64,000 nucleotides of DNA from the NCBI RefSeq assembly GCF_900142655.1, contig NZ_FRBQ01000014.1:1-64000 (forward strand), in the 5' to 3' direction. Positions 45,519 through 54,175 of this stretch are shown here, piece by piece. This DNA comes from Phytopseudomonas punonensis (GTDB lineage Bacteria; Pseudomonadota; Gammaproteobacteria; Pseudomonadales; Pseudomonadaceae). Below the pieces are notes generated by a model. That model was not told the DNA's origin and made no database searches. It worked only from the letters and a program-made list of their open reading frames with translations. Each line of letters begins with the position of its first letter. The stretch's first letter is position 1. Position numbers and translations under genes: made by a program.

Positions 45519-46702
45519 GCCTTGACCTCCGAGTTGTCGCCTAGGGCTTCTGCGGTTCGCGCACGCGCCGGGCGCTTGATCACCTTGGCGGTAGCCTGGG
45601 CGGTACGTTTGGTCCAGATCAGCAGGCCGCTGAGCACCATCATGCTCAGCACCAGGCCGAAGAAGAACCAGATCATCTTCACCCACAGGCCGCCGAAATC
45701 GCCGGTGTGCAGCGGGCGCATGGACTCGGTGACGAACTCCAGCTTGGAGCGATCCTCGAGCAGGCGCTGCTGGGCCACTTCACCGGTGTAAGGGTTGATC
45801 GAGGCGCTCTGCATCATCAGTGGGTACCAGCCGCGGCCGCCGACGGCGATATGGTCATAGGCGTTGCTGGGCAGGCGCGTGAAGCTGACGTCCAGGCTCG
45901 GCACCTTGCTGATGGCGATACGCGCGGCTTCGTCGATGTCGAGCGTCGGGATCGGCTCGCCAGGCCGCACGATCGGCACGTCTTCGCGGGGCACCACGGC
46001 AGGTACGCCTTCGGTGGAGATGGAAATCTGGTTGTCGAACAGGATCGCCTGGATCAGGAACCAGATGCCGGTGATCGACACCACGGCAATGAACCAGATC
46101 GACCAGATGCCGCTCAGGCGGTGGAAGTCGCCCCAGAAGATTCGCGCACCCTGGTTGAAGCGCAGGCGCGGCTTGAAGAAACCTTTCCAGAATTTCTTGT
46201 AGACCACCAGACCGGTGATCAGCGACAGCAGCATCGGGATGCCCATCATCGACACCAGGTACCAGCCCCAGCTGAAACCATTGGTGAACGGCACCAGCCA
46301 CCAGCCATGCAGGGCGCGGGTGAACTGACGGAAATCGAATTGTGGGCTCACGCCCTGGATGGCGCCGGTGTAAGGGTTGACATAGAGGGTCGGGTTGCTG
46401 CCGTCGGGGTAGCTGACCTCCGCGGTGAGGGCGAAGTGCGATTCGTCCGGGCGGGTGATGGACTCCACCACCAGCTCCGGCTCGGCTTTCCTGATCTCGG
46501 CCAGCACCTGGCCGAAGGTCAGCAGCTCGGCGTCGTCGGACGGCTTGCTGGCGCGTACATCCGGGTTGGCCAACCAGACGATTTCCTGGCTGACCACCGC
46601 CAGGGTGCCGGTGACGCAAACGATCAATACGAAAAACCAGATCGGCAGGGCGAGCCAGCTGTGAACCAGAAACCAGATTTTCGAGCGCGACTTCTTGGAC
46701 AT
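45515..46702 (-). CDS. PepSY-domain transmembrane protein (PepSY-TM type)
   Basis: A 395-residue inner-membrane protein, first gene of the metal operon. Membrane helices lie at about 10-36 (WLALPIWFFVLIVCVTGTLA), 140-165, 190-215 and 345-368. Two large periplasmic PepSY regions carry LYVNPYTGAIQGVSPQ and ASINPYTGEVAQQR. Conserved histidines near the helices (FLVHSWLALP, ALHGWWLVP, DFHRLSGIW) are as in PepSY_TM proteins that reduce metal-siderophore or quinone-linked substrates. Here it may release or reduce the metal for import. Confidence 0.85.
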   Translation of the reverse strand: MSKKSRSKIWFLVHSWLALPIWFFVLIVCVTGTLAVVSQEIVWLANPDVRASKPSDDAELLTFGQVLAEIRKAEPELVVESITRPDESHFALTAEVSYPDGSNPTLYVNPYTGAIQGVSPQFDFRQFTRALHGWWLVPFTNGFSWGWYLVSMMGIPMLLSLITGLVVYKKFWKGFFKPRLRFNQGARIFWGDFHRLSGIWSIWFIAVVSITGIWFLIQAILFDNQISISTEGVPAVVPREDVPIVRPGEPIPTLDIDEAARIAISKVPSLDVSFTRLPSNAYDHIAVGGRGWYPLMMQSASINPYTGEVAQQRLLEDRSKLEFVTESMRPLHTGDFGGLWVKMIWFFFGLVLSMMVLSGLLIWTKRTAQATAKVIKRPARARTAEALGDNSEVKA

Positions 46703-46886
46703 GGAATATCAGTCTTGTCTGAGCCCTCGCACGGCGAGTGAAAAGGGCGATTTAGGTACGAACGAAACCTCGCCAGCCTTGCGGGCAGCGAGGTGAGGAA
46801 CCCGTGAGACGCGACCGCAATCGCGCACAAATGGATCCGCTATCTACTAAGACGAGTGAGAAGCCTAAAACCCGCAGCCGCAAATG

Positions 46887-46900
46887 AAAATAGTTATTTT
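46887..46900. promoter_or_regulatory. AT-rich palindrome, candidate metalloregulator site
   Basis: AAAATAGTTATTTT is a 6-2-6 palindrome in an AT-rich patch (TGAAAATAGTTATTTTATA) about 185 bp before the operon start, overlapping the stop codon of the convergently placed AraC gene end. It resembles Fur-family sites loosely but does not match a Zur consensus well. No strong -10/-35 was assigned in 46703-46886. Confidence 0.35.
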
Positions 46901-47955
46901 ATAGATTCAGATATGCTGTTGCCGGTTTGCCGATAGCTGCGGCGCATTTCTCCCGGCGGCTGCTTGAGCCAGCGCTTGAAGGCGCGCTGGAAGGCTTCGG
47001 CGGACGCGAAGCCGAGCAGGTAGGCGATTTCACCGAAGGACAGCTCGGTGTCGCGTACATAGGCGAGCGCCAGATCACGGCGGGTTTCATTGACGATGGC
47101 GCTGAAACGGGTGCCTTCTTCGGTCAATCGCCGGCGCAGCGTCCAGGCCGGTAGCTGCAGCTGGCGCGCGATGTCGTCCATGTCCGGTTCGCGGCCATGC
47201 AGGCGCGGGCCGAGCAACTGGATGACCCGGTCACGCATGTTTTGCGGGCGCGTCAGGCGCTGCAGTTCCCCCTCGCAGAGTTGTAACAATTCATTCCAGG
47301 TGCCGGGGCAGTGCAGCGGATTGCGCAGGTTCAGCGCGTGCTGGTCGAGCCTGAGGCCGTTGAAGCCGGCTTCGAAGGTGGGCGGGCAGCCCAATTCCAG
47401 TCGGTAGCGCTCGGCGTAATCGGGGGCCATGAACTCCAGCTGCAGCGCCTGGGCCGTCAGCGGCGTCTGGGCGAGGGCGCCCAATTGCCGTAGCCAGGTT
47501 GCCAGCACGGTATCGACCACAAAACGGTTATAGGCGTTGTAGGGGCCGATGGAGTGAAAGCGCAGCCAGGCTCCGCCGCTGTCTTCCTGCAGGCTGGAGC
47601 GGCCGCGGTAGTTCGAGGCGTACAGCGCCTCGAAGCGGATCAGCGTGCGCGCGGCCTCCCGCACCGTGGGCGCCTGGGTGGCAGCGATGCCGGCAAGACC
47701 CAGGCGATGCAGGTAGGCGAAACGGCCCATCAGCAGGCCGAGCGCTGGTTCGCCGGTCAGCGCGATGGCCGCGTGACCCAGGTGCATGTAGCGCGGAATC
47801 GACAACCGAGCACGGGGTTCGGCGAGGCGCGCGGCATCGAAACCATAGTGCTCGAGCAACGGCTGCGAAGCATGGCCCAGGTGGTCGACGGCGTCGGCCA
47901 GGCTGTGCAGGTAGCCGACGGAAAGATCGCCCAGGCGGATGGCGGCAGGTTTCAT
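46894..47955 (-). CDS. AraC-family transcriptional regulator, probably of fadH
   Basis: A protein of about 353 residues. The N-terminal domain is the arabinose-binding-like type of OruR/ArgR-like AraC regulators. The C-terminal double HTH is at about residues 245-340 (DDIARQLQLPAWTLRRRL, then SFGEIAYLLGFASAEAFQRA). Starts at 47955 or 47970 are possible with weak Shine-Dalgarno. It is divergent from fadH, 199 bp away, which suggests control by an unsaturated fatty acid or CoA derivative. Confidence 0.88.
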   Translation of the reverse strand: MKPAAIRLGDLSVGYLHSLADAVDHLGHASQPLLEHYGFDAARLAEPRARLSIPRYMHLGHAAIALTGEPALGLLMGRFAYLHRLGLAGIAATQAPTVREAARTLIRFEALYASNYRGRSSLQEDSGGAWLRFHSIGPYNAYNRFVVDTVLATWLRQLGALAQTPLTAQALQLEFMAPDYAERYRLELGCPPTFEAGFNGLRLDQHALNLRNPLHCPGTWNELLQLCEGELQRLTRPQNMRDRVIQLLGPRLHGREPDMDDIARQLQLPAWTLRRRLTEEGTRFSAIVNETRRDLALAYVRDTELSFGEIAYLLGFASAEAFQRAFKRWLKQPPGEMRRSYRQTGNSISESIK

Positions 47956-48153
47956 GGCGAGGTGTCGCATAAGTGAAGGTTTGCCAGCGTAGCCCGGTGA
48001 CGTTGGCAACGCCAACTTCGCTGTCACTTTTGATCAGTAATTTGTCATTTACGATCATTGAGCGAGGACATCTGCTTCACTATCGTCTGTGCCATACGAC
48101 CGCTGCCCGCGCAGGCTGCGGCAATTCCGTGATCGACGCCGATGGATCTGACC

Positions 48154-50184
48154 ATGACCGCCTACCCGCACCTGCTCGCTCCCCTGGATCTGGGTTTCGT
48201 GACCCTGAAGAACCGCACCCTGATGGGCTCCATGCACACCGGCCTGGAAGAGAAGCCGGGCGGCTTCGAGCGCATGGCGGCGTACTTCGCCGAGCGCGCT
48301 CGCGGCGGCGTAGGCCTGATGGTCACCGGCGGCATCGCGCCGAACGAAGAGGGTGGCGTATACGCCGGCGCGGCCAAGCTGAGTACGCCTGCAGAAGCGG
48401 ACAAGCATCGGATCGTCACCGACGCGGTGCACGCCGCCGATGGGCTGATCTGCATGCAGATCCTGCACGCCGGGCGCTACGCCTACAGCCCTAAACAGGT
48501 GGCGCCGAGCGCCATCCAGGCGCCGATCAATCCGTTCAAACCGCAGGAGCTGGACGAGGCGGGCATCGAGAAGCAGATCGCCGACTTCGTCAATTGCTCG
48601 GTGCTGGCTCAGCAGGCCGGTTATGACGGCGTGGAAATCATGGGTTCCGAAGGCTACTTCATCAACCAGTTCCTGGTCGCCCATACCAACCAGCGCACCG
48701 ATCGCTGGGGCGGCAGTTACGCCAATCGCATGCGCCTGCCGGTGGAAATCGTGCGCCGCGTGCGTGAGGCCGTGGGCAGCGACTTCATCATCATCTATCG
48801 CCTGTCGATGCTCGATCTGGTCGAGGGTGGCAGCAGCTGGGACGAAATCGTGCTGCTGGCCAAGGCCATCGAGGCAGCGGGCGCCACATTGATCAATACC
48901 GGCATCGGCTGGCACGAGGCGCGTATCCCGACCATCGCCACCAAGGTGCCGCGTGCGGCGTTCACCAAGGTCACCGCCAAGCTGCGCGGTGAGGTGCAGA
49001 TTCCGCTGGTCACCACCAACCGCATCAACACCCCGGAAGTGGCTGAGCAGGTGCTGGCCGAGGGCGATGCCGACATGGTGTCGATGGCGCGCCCATTCCT
49101 GGCCGACCCACAGTTCGTCAACAAGGCAGCGGCAGGCCGCGCGGACGAGATCAACACCTGCATCGGCTGCAACCAGGCGTGCCTCGACCACACTTTTGGC
49201 GGCAAGCTGACCACATGCCTGGTCAACCCGCGTGCCTGCTACGAAACCGAGCTGAACTACATCCCCACCACCACGGTGAAATCGATTGCCGTGGTCGGCG
49301 CCGGGCCTGCCGGGCTCGCCGCCGCTACCGTGGCCGCCGAACGCGGGCACCGCGTGGCCCTGTTCGATGCAGCGGGGGAAATCGGTGGCCAGTTCAACGT
49401 GGCCAAGCGCGTGCCGGGCAAGGAGGAGTTCTTCGAGACCCTGCGCTACTTCAAGCGCAAGCTGGAAACCACCGGGGTCGAGCTGCGTCTGGGCACCCGC
49501 GTAAGCGCGAGCGAGCTGCTGGCTGGCGGCTTCGACGAAATCATCCTGGCCACTGGCATCGTGCCGCGCACGCCGGCCATCCCTGGCGTCGAGCATGGCA
49601 AGGTGATCAGCTACCTGGACGCCATCCTGGGGCGCAAGCCGGTGGGCCAGCGCGTTGCGGTTATAGGTGCCGGCGGCATCGGCTTCGACGTCAGCGAATT
49701 CATCACCCACGCCGGCCCGGCTACCAGCCTGGACCGCGAGGCGTTCTGGAAAGAGTGGGGCATCGACCCTGAGCTGCAGGCCCGTGGCGGCGTCGCCGGT
49801 GTGCAGCCTCAGGTCGAGCCGGCTGCGCGCCAGGTGTTCCTACTTCAGCGCAAGAAGAGCAAGGTCGGCGACGGCCTGGGCAAGACCACCGGCTGGATTC
49901 ATCGCGCGGGCCTGAAGAACAAGAGGGTGCAGATGATCAATGCCGTTGAATACCTGCAGATCGACGACGAGGGCCTGCACATCAGGGTGGCCGAGGGCGA
50001 GCCCCAGGTATTGCCGGTGGATACGGTGATTCTCTGCGCCGGCCAGGACCCGCTGCGCGAACTGCAGGACGAACTGGTTGCCGGCGGCGCGTCGGTGCAC
50101 CTGATCGGCGGCGCTGATGTGGCCGCCGAGCTAGATGCCAAGCGCGCGATCAATCAAGGCTCGCGGTTGGCAGCAGGACTTTAA
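48154..50184 (+). CDS. fadH: 2,4-dienoyl-CoA reductase (NADPH), FadH type
   Basis: A protein of about 676 residues needed for oxidation of polyunsaturated fatty acids. The N-terminal old-yellow-enzyme barrel binds FMN (LLAPLDLGFVTLKNR, LHAGRYAYSP, GYDGVEIMGSEGYFINQF). The cluster cysteines are CIGCNQACLDHTF and CLVNPRAC for a 4Fe-4S centre. The FAD and NADPH domains follow (VVGAGPAGLAAATVAAERGH, VIGAGGIGFD). The start at 48154 fits E. coli FadH; an ATG 12 bp upstream is possible. Confidence 0.95.
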   Translation: MTAYPHLLAPLDLGFVTLKNRTLMGSMHTGLEEKPGGFERMAAYFAERARGGVGLMVTGGIAPNEEGGVYAGAAKLSTPAEADKHRIVTDAVHAADGLICMQILHAGRYAYSPKQVAPSAIQAPINPFKPQELDEAGIEKQIADFVNCSVLAQQAGYDGVEIMGSEGYFINQFLVAHTNQRTDRWGGSYANRMRLPVEIVRRVREAVGSDFIIIYRLSMLDLVEGGSSWDEIVLLAKAIEAAGATLINTGIGWHEARIPTIATKVPRAAFTKVTAKLRGEVQIPLVTTNRINTPEVAEQVLAEGDADMVSMARPFLADPQFVNKAAAGRADEINTCIGCNQACLDHTFGGKLTTCLVNPRACYETELNYIPTTTVKSIAVVGAGPAGLAAATVAAERGHRVALFDAAGEIGGQFNVAKRVPGKEEFFETLRYFKRKLETTGVELRLGTRVSASELLAGGFDEIILATGIVPRTPAIPGVEHGKVISYLDAILGRKPVGQRVAVIGAGGIGFDVSEFITHAGPATSLDREAFWKEWGIDPELQARGGVAGVQPQVEPAARQVFLLQRKKSKVGDGLGKTTGWIHRAGLKNKRVQMINAVEYLQIDDEGLHIRVAEGEPQVLPVDTVILCAGQDPLRELQDELVAGGASVHLIGGADVAAELDAKRAINQGSRLAAGL

Positions 50185-50253
50185 GAACCGGTCCACGATC
50201 TTTTGGGGCGATATTGGAGAGGTTGCTGCAAGGCAAAAGCGACTGGTGAGCAT

Positions 50254-50319
50254 GTAGGAGGGGCTTTAGCCCCGAGCTTTATTAGGCTGCAAAGAGCTCG
50301 GGGCTAAAGCCCCTCCTAC
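50254..50319. repeat. REP-type palindrome pair after fadH
   Basis: GTAGGAGGGGCTTTAGCCCC then GAGC faces GCTCGGGGCTAAAGCCCCTC then CTAC across a 20-nt spacer, almost perfectly paired. The flanks (for example ACGATCTTT and GGTGAGCAT before it, GCGAACGGC after it) recur around the copy at 53058-53126, so a larger unit was duplicated. Confidence 0.88.
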
Positions 50320-50332
50320 GAGTTACGCGAAC

Positions 50333-50534
50333 GGCCGCTTCCGCCACCCTGCAGTCAAAGCGCTGAATTCGAGCCGAAAGATCGTGGACAGCTACGTAGG
50401 GTGGATGACGCTCTTTTCATCCACCATTACGATCGCAGAGCGGTGGACGGGTGAAGCGTCGTCCACCCCACAAAAGGCCGCTTGCGCCACTTTGCAGTCA
50501 AAGCGCTGAATTCGAGCCGAAAGATCGTGGACAG
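50333..50534. repeat. 59-bp direct repeats flanking a 78-bp element
   Basis: Two copies (50333-50391 and 50476-50534), 143 bp apart, differ at three positions. The shared core runs from TGCAGTCAAAGCGCTGAATT to GATCGTGGACAG. Between them sits copy B of the 78-bp inverted-repeat element, as if that unit had inserted and duplicated its target. The whole 542-bp gap between fadH and the next gene holds only repeats. Confidence 0.85.
50395..50472. repeat. 78-bp dispersed inverted-repeat element, copy B
   Basis: In reverse complement this is close to copy A over its whole length, with the central GTCCACCGCTCTGCGAT shared exactly. It is bounded by the 59-bp direct repeats. Confidence 0.85.
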
Positions 50535-50726
50535 GCTCTAATTTTTGCACTTTCGCCAGGCCTCTACCGAGCAGGTCACAGTTCAGCAGCGCCATTCGTC
50601 ACGCAGCCCAATGACTGCCAACCGGTTCACACAGGCTGTAACGGGTTCTCGCCTAGACTTGCCGAGCTGCCGCTTTACTGCGGCAGCTCAATGGACCGAG
50701 ATCCGCTATTTGCCTGGAGAACATCG

Positions 50727-52013
50727 ATGAGCAAGCCGCAACTGACCGAGGCCGTGATGTTCTTCGCGCCGGACGGCAGCGTCAGCAAGCAGATGTTCTA
50801 TGCCGAGTTCGAGACGTTGCTCGACGGCTTGGTGAAGATGCCGGTCTTTGCCGACGAGCAGGTGCGGGCGGTTTATGTGGTAATCAGCGGCCGCCTGCAG
50901 ATTCGCTCCGCTGTGTTCTTCTATCTGGATTTCGACGAAGACGGCGCGCCCGACGCCGGCTGGAACATTCCCCTGCAGCAGATGGCCGAACGTGCCGGCC
51001 GCGGCCCTGATCTGGGCGCCGGGCCGATCCGTCTGGCCTGCCGCAGCCAGTGCCCTGTTTCCTGGCATCAGATGCACCTCTGGGATCCCAGCCTGGTGCC
51101 CGGCAATAACGACCTGGCGACCTTGCGCGACAGCGTGCGCATCAATGCCCTGGGTATTCTCATGCAGGAAGAAGAGGCTCCAGCGGTGGCGCCTGATCGC
51201 CTGCAGGTGGCGCCGGAAGATCAGTGGTACGCCGTCGATCCATCCCGCGATCTGGCCGAAAAGCTGGCCGAGCGGCTATCCCATGATTACCGGCAAAAGG
51301 CCGCGCAGTTGGTCAGGCAACAGCGTGAGCGCCTGGCTGGTCTGGCTCGTGAGCATCAGGCCGAACTGGCTCGTGCTGCCGCGCAGAGCGATAGCCAGCT
51401 GGCCGAGCTGCAGGAGCAGATCCGTGTGCTCCGCCAGGCCCTCAGGCAACAGGAAGGGCTCAACCAGAGCCTGAAATCCCAGCTTGCCGAGCAACTTGTC
51501 GTGCAGCAGAGCGAGCGCGAGGAAATGGCCGTGCGTGTACGTGCTGCCGAGCGCCATGCACGCACCGAACGGGAGATTTTGCGTGAACAGTTCGATGAAG
51601 AGCTGCGTGCGCGAATCGCTGCCACCCAGGCCGCTGGCGAAGAGCAGACCCGCCGACGCGAAGGCGAAGCCGCCCAGCGTGGTGCCAGCCAGGTGCTCGA
51701 GCGCCTCGCCGCGCAAGGTGTGGTGTTCGTGGTGTTCCATCCGGGCGCCGGGCACCTGACCGTGCCGCTGCAGGATGTCGACCGTTACCTGGCCAGCCCG
51801 CTGGCCTATGCCGCGAGCAAGTGTTTCGTGCCGGAAAGCCAATATCGCCAGTGGCTCGAGCACTATCAGCGGCCCCGCTGCGAAGGTTTGCAAGCTGATG
51901 GCCAGCGCTGCGATGTTGCGCTCGAGCGGGTCGAGACACCTGGCCGTTTCGTGGCTGGTGAGTCCAGCTGCTGCATGCTGCACAAGGCCGCCCGGCTGCG
52001 TACCGTGGGTTAA
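50727..52013 (+). CDS. Uncharacterised coiled-coil protein
   Basis: A 428-residue cytoplasmic protein. The N-terminal 170 residues form a globular domain (PDGSVSKQMFYAEFETLLDG, VSWHQMHLWDP). A long charged coiled coil follows at about 175-320 (LVRQQRERLAGLAREHQAEL and similar), then a C-terminal domain with CFVPESQYRQWLEHYQRP and cysteines in RPRCEGLQADGQRCDVAL that may bind zinc. GGAG lies 7 nt before the ATG at 50727; the upstream extension is repeat DNA. Function unknown. Confidence 0.82.
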   Translation: MSKPQLTEAVMFFAPDGSVSKQMFYAEFETLLDGLVKMPVFADEQVRAVYVVISGRLQIRSAVFFYLDFDEDGAPDAGWNIPLQQMAERAGRGPDLGAGPIRLACRSQCPVSWHQMHLWDPSLVPGNNDLATLRDSVRINALGILMQEEEAPAVAPDRLQVAPEDQWYAVDPSRDLAEKLAERLSHDYRQKAAQLVRQQRERLAGLAREHQAELARAAAQSDSQLAELQEQIRVLRQALRQQEGLNQSLKSQLAEQLVVQQSEREEMAVRVRAAERHARTEREILREQFDEELRARIAATQAAGEEQTRRREGEAAQRGASQVLERLAAQGVVFVVFHPGAGHLTVPLQDVDRYLASPLAYAASKCFVPESQYRQWLEHYQRPRCEGLQADGQRCDVALERVETPGRFVAGESSCCMLHKAARLRTVG

Positions 52014-52042
52014 ACTCACGGCCTTTTCCGGGCCGCCTGTTC

Positions 52043-52984
52043 ATGACCTCAATTCCACTCTCCGCCATCAGCGCCTGGCGTCCTCAGGCGCCGCTGCAGC
52101 GTCTGCATTTCGACTGGCTGGCAGGTGTCGAACTGGCGGTACTGCGTCTGGACCTGATCGATCCGCTGATCAGCGGCAACAAGTGGTTCAAGCTCGCCCC
52201 GCATCTGCATCGCGCCGCTGAACAGGGCGCGCGCGGCATCATCAGCCTGGGCGGCGCCCATTCCAATCACCTGCATGCGCTGGCCGCTGCCGGTCAGCGT
52301 TTTTCCTTCGCCACCGTCGGCCTGCTGCGCGGCCATCCGCAGGAAACGCCCACCGTTGCCGATCTGCAGCGTTTCGGCATGCAGTTGCACTGGCTGGGTT
52401 ACGGCGGCTATCGCGAGCGGCATCGCGCCGAATTCTGGGCACCCTGGCAGGTGCATTACCCGGATTTTCTGCCGGTTCCCGAGGGCGGCGGCGGGCTGCC
52501 GGGCGCTCTGGGCTGTGCCGGCTTGCCGGCGATGGTCGCCGCACAACTGCCGGCACTCGGCTGGGGCGATTACCACGGTTGGTGGCTGGCTGCCGGAACT
52601 GGCACCACGCTGGCCGGGCTGGTGATTGGCGAGGGTGGGCAGCGCACCGTGCACGGCGCCTTAGCCGTGCCGCCCGATCACGGTGTGGCTGAGCAGGTGC
52701 GTGGGCTGTTGAGCGAGGCAGCTGTGCGAGACGCTGGCTATCGATTGGTCGATGCTTGCCGCGGCGGTTTTGCGCGTCAGGATGCCGAGCTGTTGGCCTT
52801 TATGACGCAGAGCGAAGCGCAAAGTGGCTTGCCACTCGAGCCGCTGTACACCGCCAAGGCGTTGCTGGCGCTGCGTGAAGCTATCGAGCGAGGCGAGATC
52901 TGCGCCGGTACACGGCTGATCTTTATGCACACCGGCGGCTTGCAGGGTCGCCGTGCAGCGTCCGTTGCCGCTTCAGAGTTCTGA
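52043..52984 (+). CDS. D-cysteine desulfhydrase / ACC deaminase-family PLP enzyme
   Basis: A 313-residue fold-type II PLP enzyme. The PLP lysine is in SGNKWFKL (Lys47) followed by SLGGAHSNHLHALA, the substrate/PLP phosphate loop. AAGTGTTLAGL supplies the phosphate cup. The final HTGGLQGRRA is as in D-cysteine desulfhydrase (DcyD) relatives. It would break D-cysteine or similar into pyruvate and ammonia. True ACC deaminases carry other active-site residues, so desulfhydrase is more likely. Confidence 0.87.
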   Translation: MTSIPLSAISAWRPQAPLQRLHFDWLAGVELAVLRLDLIDPLISGNKWFKLAPHLHRAAEQGARGIISLGGAHSNHLHALAAAGQRFSFATVGLLRGHPQETPTVADLQRFGMQLHWLGYGGYRERHRAEFWAPWQVHYPDFLPVPEGGGGLPGALGCAGLPAMVAAQLPALGWGDYHGWWLAAGTGTTLAGLVIGEGGQRTVHGALAVPPDHGVAEQVRGLLSEAAVRDAGYRLVDACRGGFARQDAELLAFMTQSEAQSGLPLEPLYTAKALLALREAIERGEICAGTRLIFMHTGGLQGRRAASVAASEF

Positions 52985-53057
52985 GCACTTGTTTACGATC
53001 TTTCTGGGGGTGCGTATGGGCAACTTCAAGGTAAAAGTAGCCGGTGAGCATAGCTTT

Positions 53058-53126
53058 GTGGGAGAGGCGTTAGGCTCGATTTTTCCTGGCTAGGCGTAAA
53101 GAGCTCGCGGCTGAAGCCCCTCCCAC
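53058..53126. repeat. REP-type palindrome pair
   Basis: GTGGGAGAGGCGTTAGGCTC (left) and GAGCTCGCGGCTGAAGCCCC then TCCCAC (right) form a decayed copy of the unit after fadH. It shares flanks such as ACGATCTTTC before it and GCGAACGGCTGCTTCC after it. It fills the 173-bp gap before the DUF1853 gene. Confidence 0.8.
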
Positions 53127-53157
53127 GAGAACGCGAACGGCTGCTTCCCCGTCGTAG

Positions 53158-54156
53158 TCAACATAGGTAAAACCCGCCAGGAAGATCATGAACAGGCCCT
53201 GAGGGCGGCGCTGCACCTGGCTCTGTGCCGCCCGTAGGCCAGGCGTCGGCTACCAGAAAGATCCGCTGGCGCTCGGCAAGCGAGTCGTTGCCATCGGGCT
53301 GCAGATCGACCAATAGCTGTGCGCCGGCATCTGCAGCCAATCCACCCAGCCATTCCAGCAGTTGCGTGCTAGACCACCCTTGCGCTACCGGCATTTTCGC
53401 TGGTGCCAGCCAGGCGCCGCGGGGCAGTGGTTGCCAGTGTGCATCCGGGTACTCGGCTTGTAGCGCCGGCCATTGGTGGCGGTGCAGCCAGGCGCCGCGC
53501 AGGTGCGCCGGTTCAACCTCTGCCGGCGGCGCGCAAGGCAGCTCATAGGGATAGAACAGGTAACCGGCCAGCCACATCGATGCCTGAATCGGCGCACGGG
53601 TCAACGCCTGCAGTGTCTGTTGCGCCTCTGCCGAGGCCGACAGCGGCAACTGATGGCCTGCGAGATGTTCGAGTTTCAGATCCAGCCGGTCGCGACCGCC
53701 CGGGCCGATCCAGTGGTTCGGCGCCAGAGGCGGCTGGCCCAGATAGAGTTTGATCGCCAGCTCCACATGATGCACACCGCTAGCATCACGCAGCAGCAGG
53801 TCCAGTTCGCCGAGGGTGTGGCCGCCCTGACGAATCGGCAGGTTGGTGGCCAGCACTTCGATGTCCGGCGCAGCCTGCAGGGCGAACTGCCACAAACGCT
53901 CGTAGTAGAGGCCTAGGCGGCGTACCGAACTGCGCGACAGCCATTCGTGCAGGGCTTGTGGGTTTTCATCCTGCCGTTGCAACCAGTCGGCCAGCAGGCC
54001 CGGTTCTGCGACCCAGCCTGAGTCGGCCAGCGGGTGGCGCTGCGGCCAGGGCGTGTGGGCGAGCAGCGGCGGTGACAACAGCGTCCAGGCCAGATCGCGC
54101 ACGGCAGGTTCGCTGAGATGGCGGGGCAGGTCGGCAAGTGCGGTGAAGGGGTTCAT
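53158..54156 (-). CDS. DUF1853-family protein
   Basis: A 332-residue protein of the DUF1853 family. The segment GELDLLLRDASGVHHVELAI, followed by KLYLG, has the acidic/E...K spacing of PD-(D/E)XK-type folds, in which the family has been grouped. Whether it cuts nucleic acid is unknown. The ATG at 54156 (MNPFTALADLP) is chosen over a TTG start eight codons earlier. It is flanked by a REP pair and the MITE-like element, in a repeat-rich stretch. Confidence 0.8.
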   Translation of the reverse strand: MNPFTALADLPRHLSEPAVRDLAWTLLSPPLLAHTPWPQRHPLADSGWVAEPGLLADWLQRQDENPQALHEWLSRSSVRRLGLYYERLWQFALQAAPDIEVLATNLPIRQGGHTLGELDLLLRDASGVHHVELAIKLYLGQPPLAPNHWIGPGGRDRLDLKLEHLAGHQLPLSASAEAQQTLQALTRAPIQASMWLAGYLFYPYELPCAPPAEVEPAHLRGAWLHRHQWPALQAEYPDAHWQPLPRGAWLAPAKMPVAQGWSSTQLLEWLGGLAADAGAQLLVDLQPDGNDSLAERQRIFLVADAWPTGGTEPGAAPPSGPVHDLPGGFYLC

Positions 54157-54175
54157 CGTTGCAGCATAGGCGTTT

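Noticed and set aside
48055..49710. A 551-codon frame on the minus strand opposite fadH
   Set aside because: Shadow of fadH in a GC-rich genome, with no motif or ribosome-binding site.
50451..50726. N-terminal extension of the coiled-coil protein
   Set aside because: The extension covers repeat DNA; the ATG at 50727 has a clear GGAG.
52043..52984. Calling this gene an ACC deaminase
   Set aside because: The general fold is shared, but the context and motif set fit the D-cysteine desulfhydrase side of the family better.
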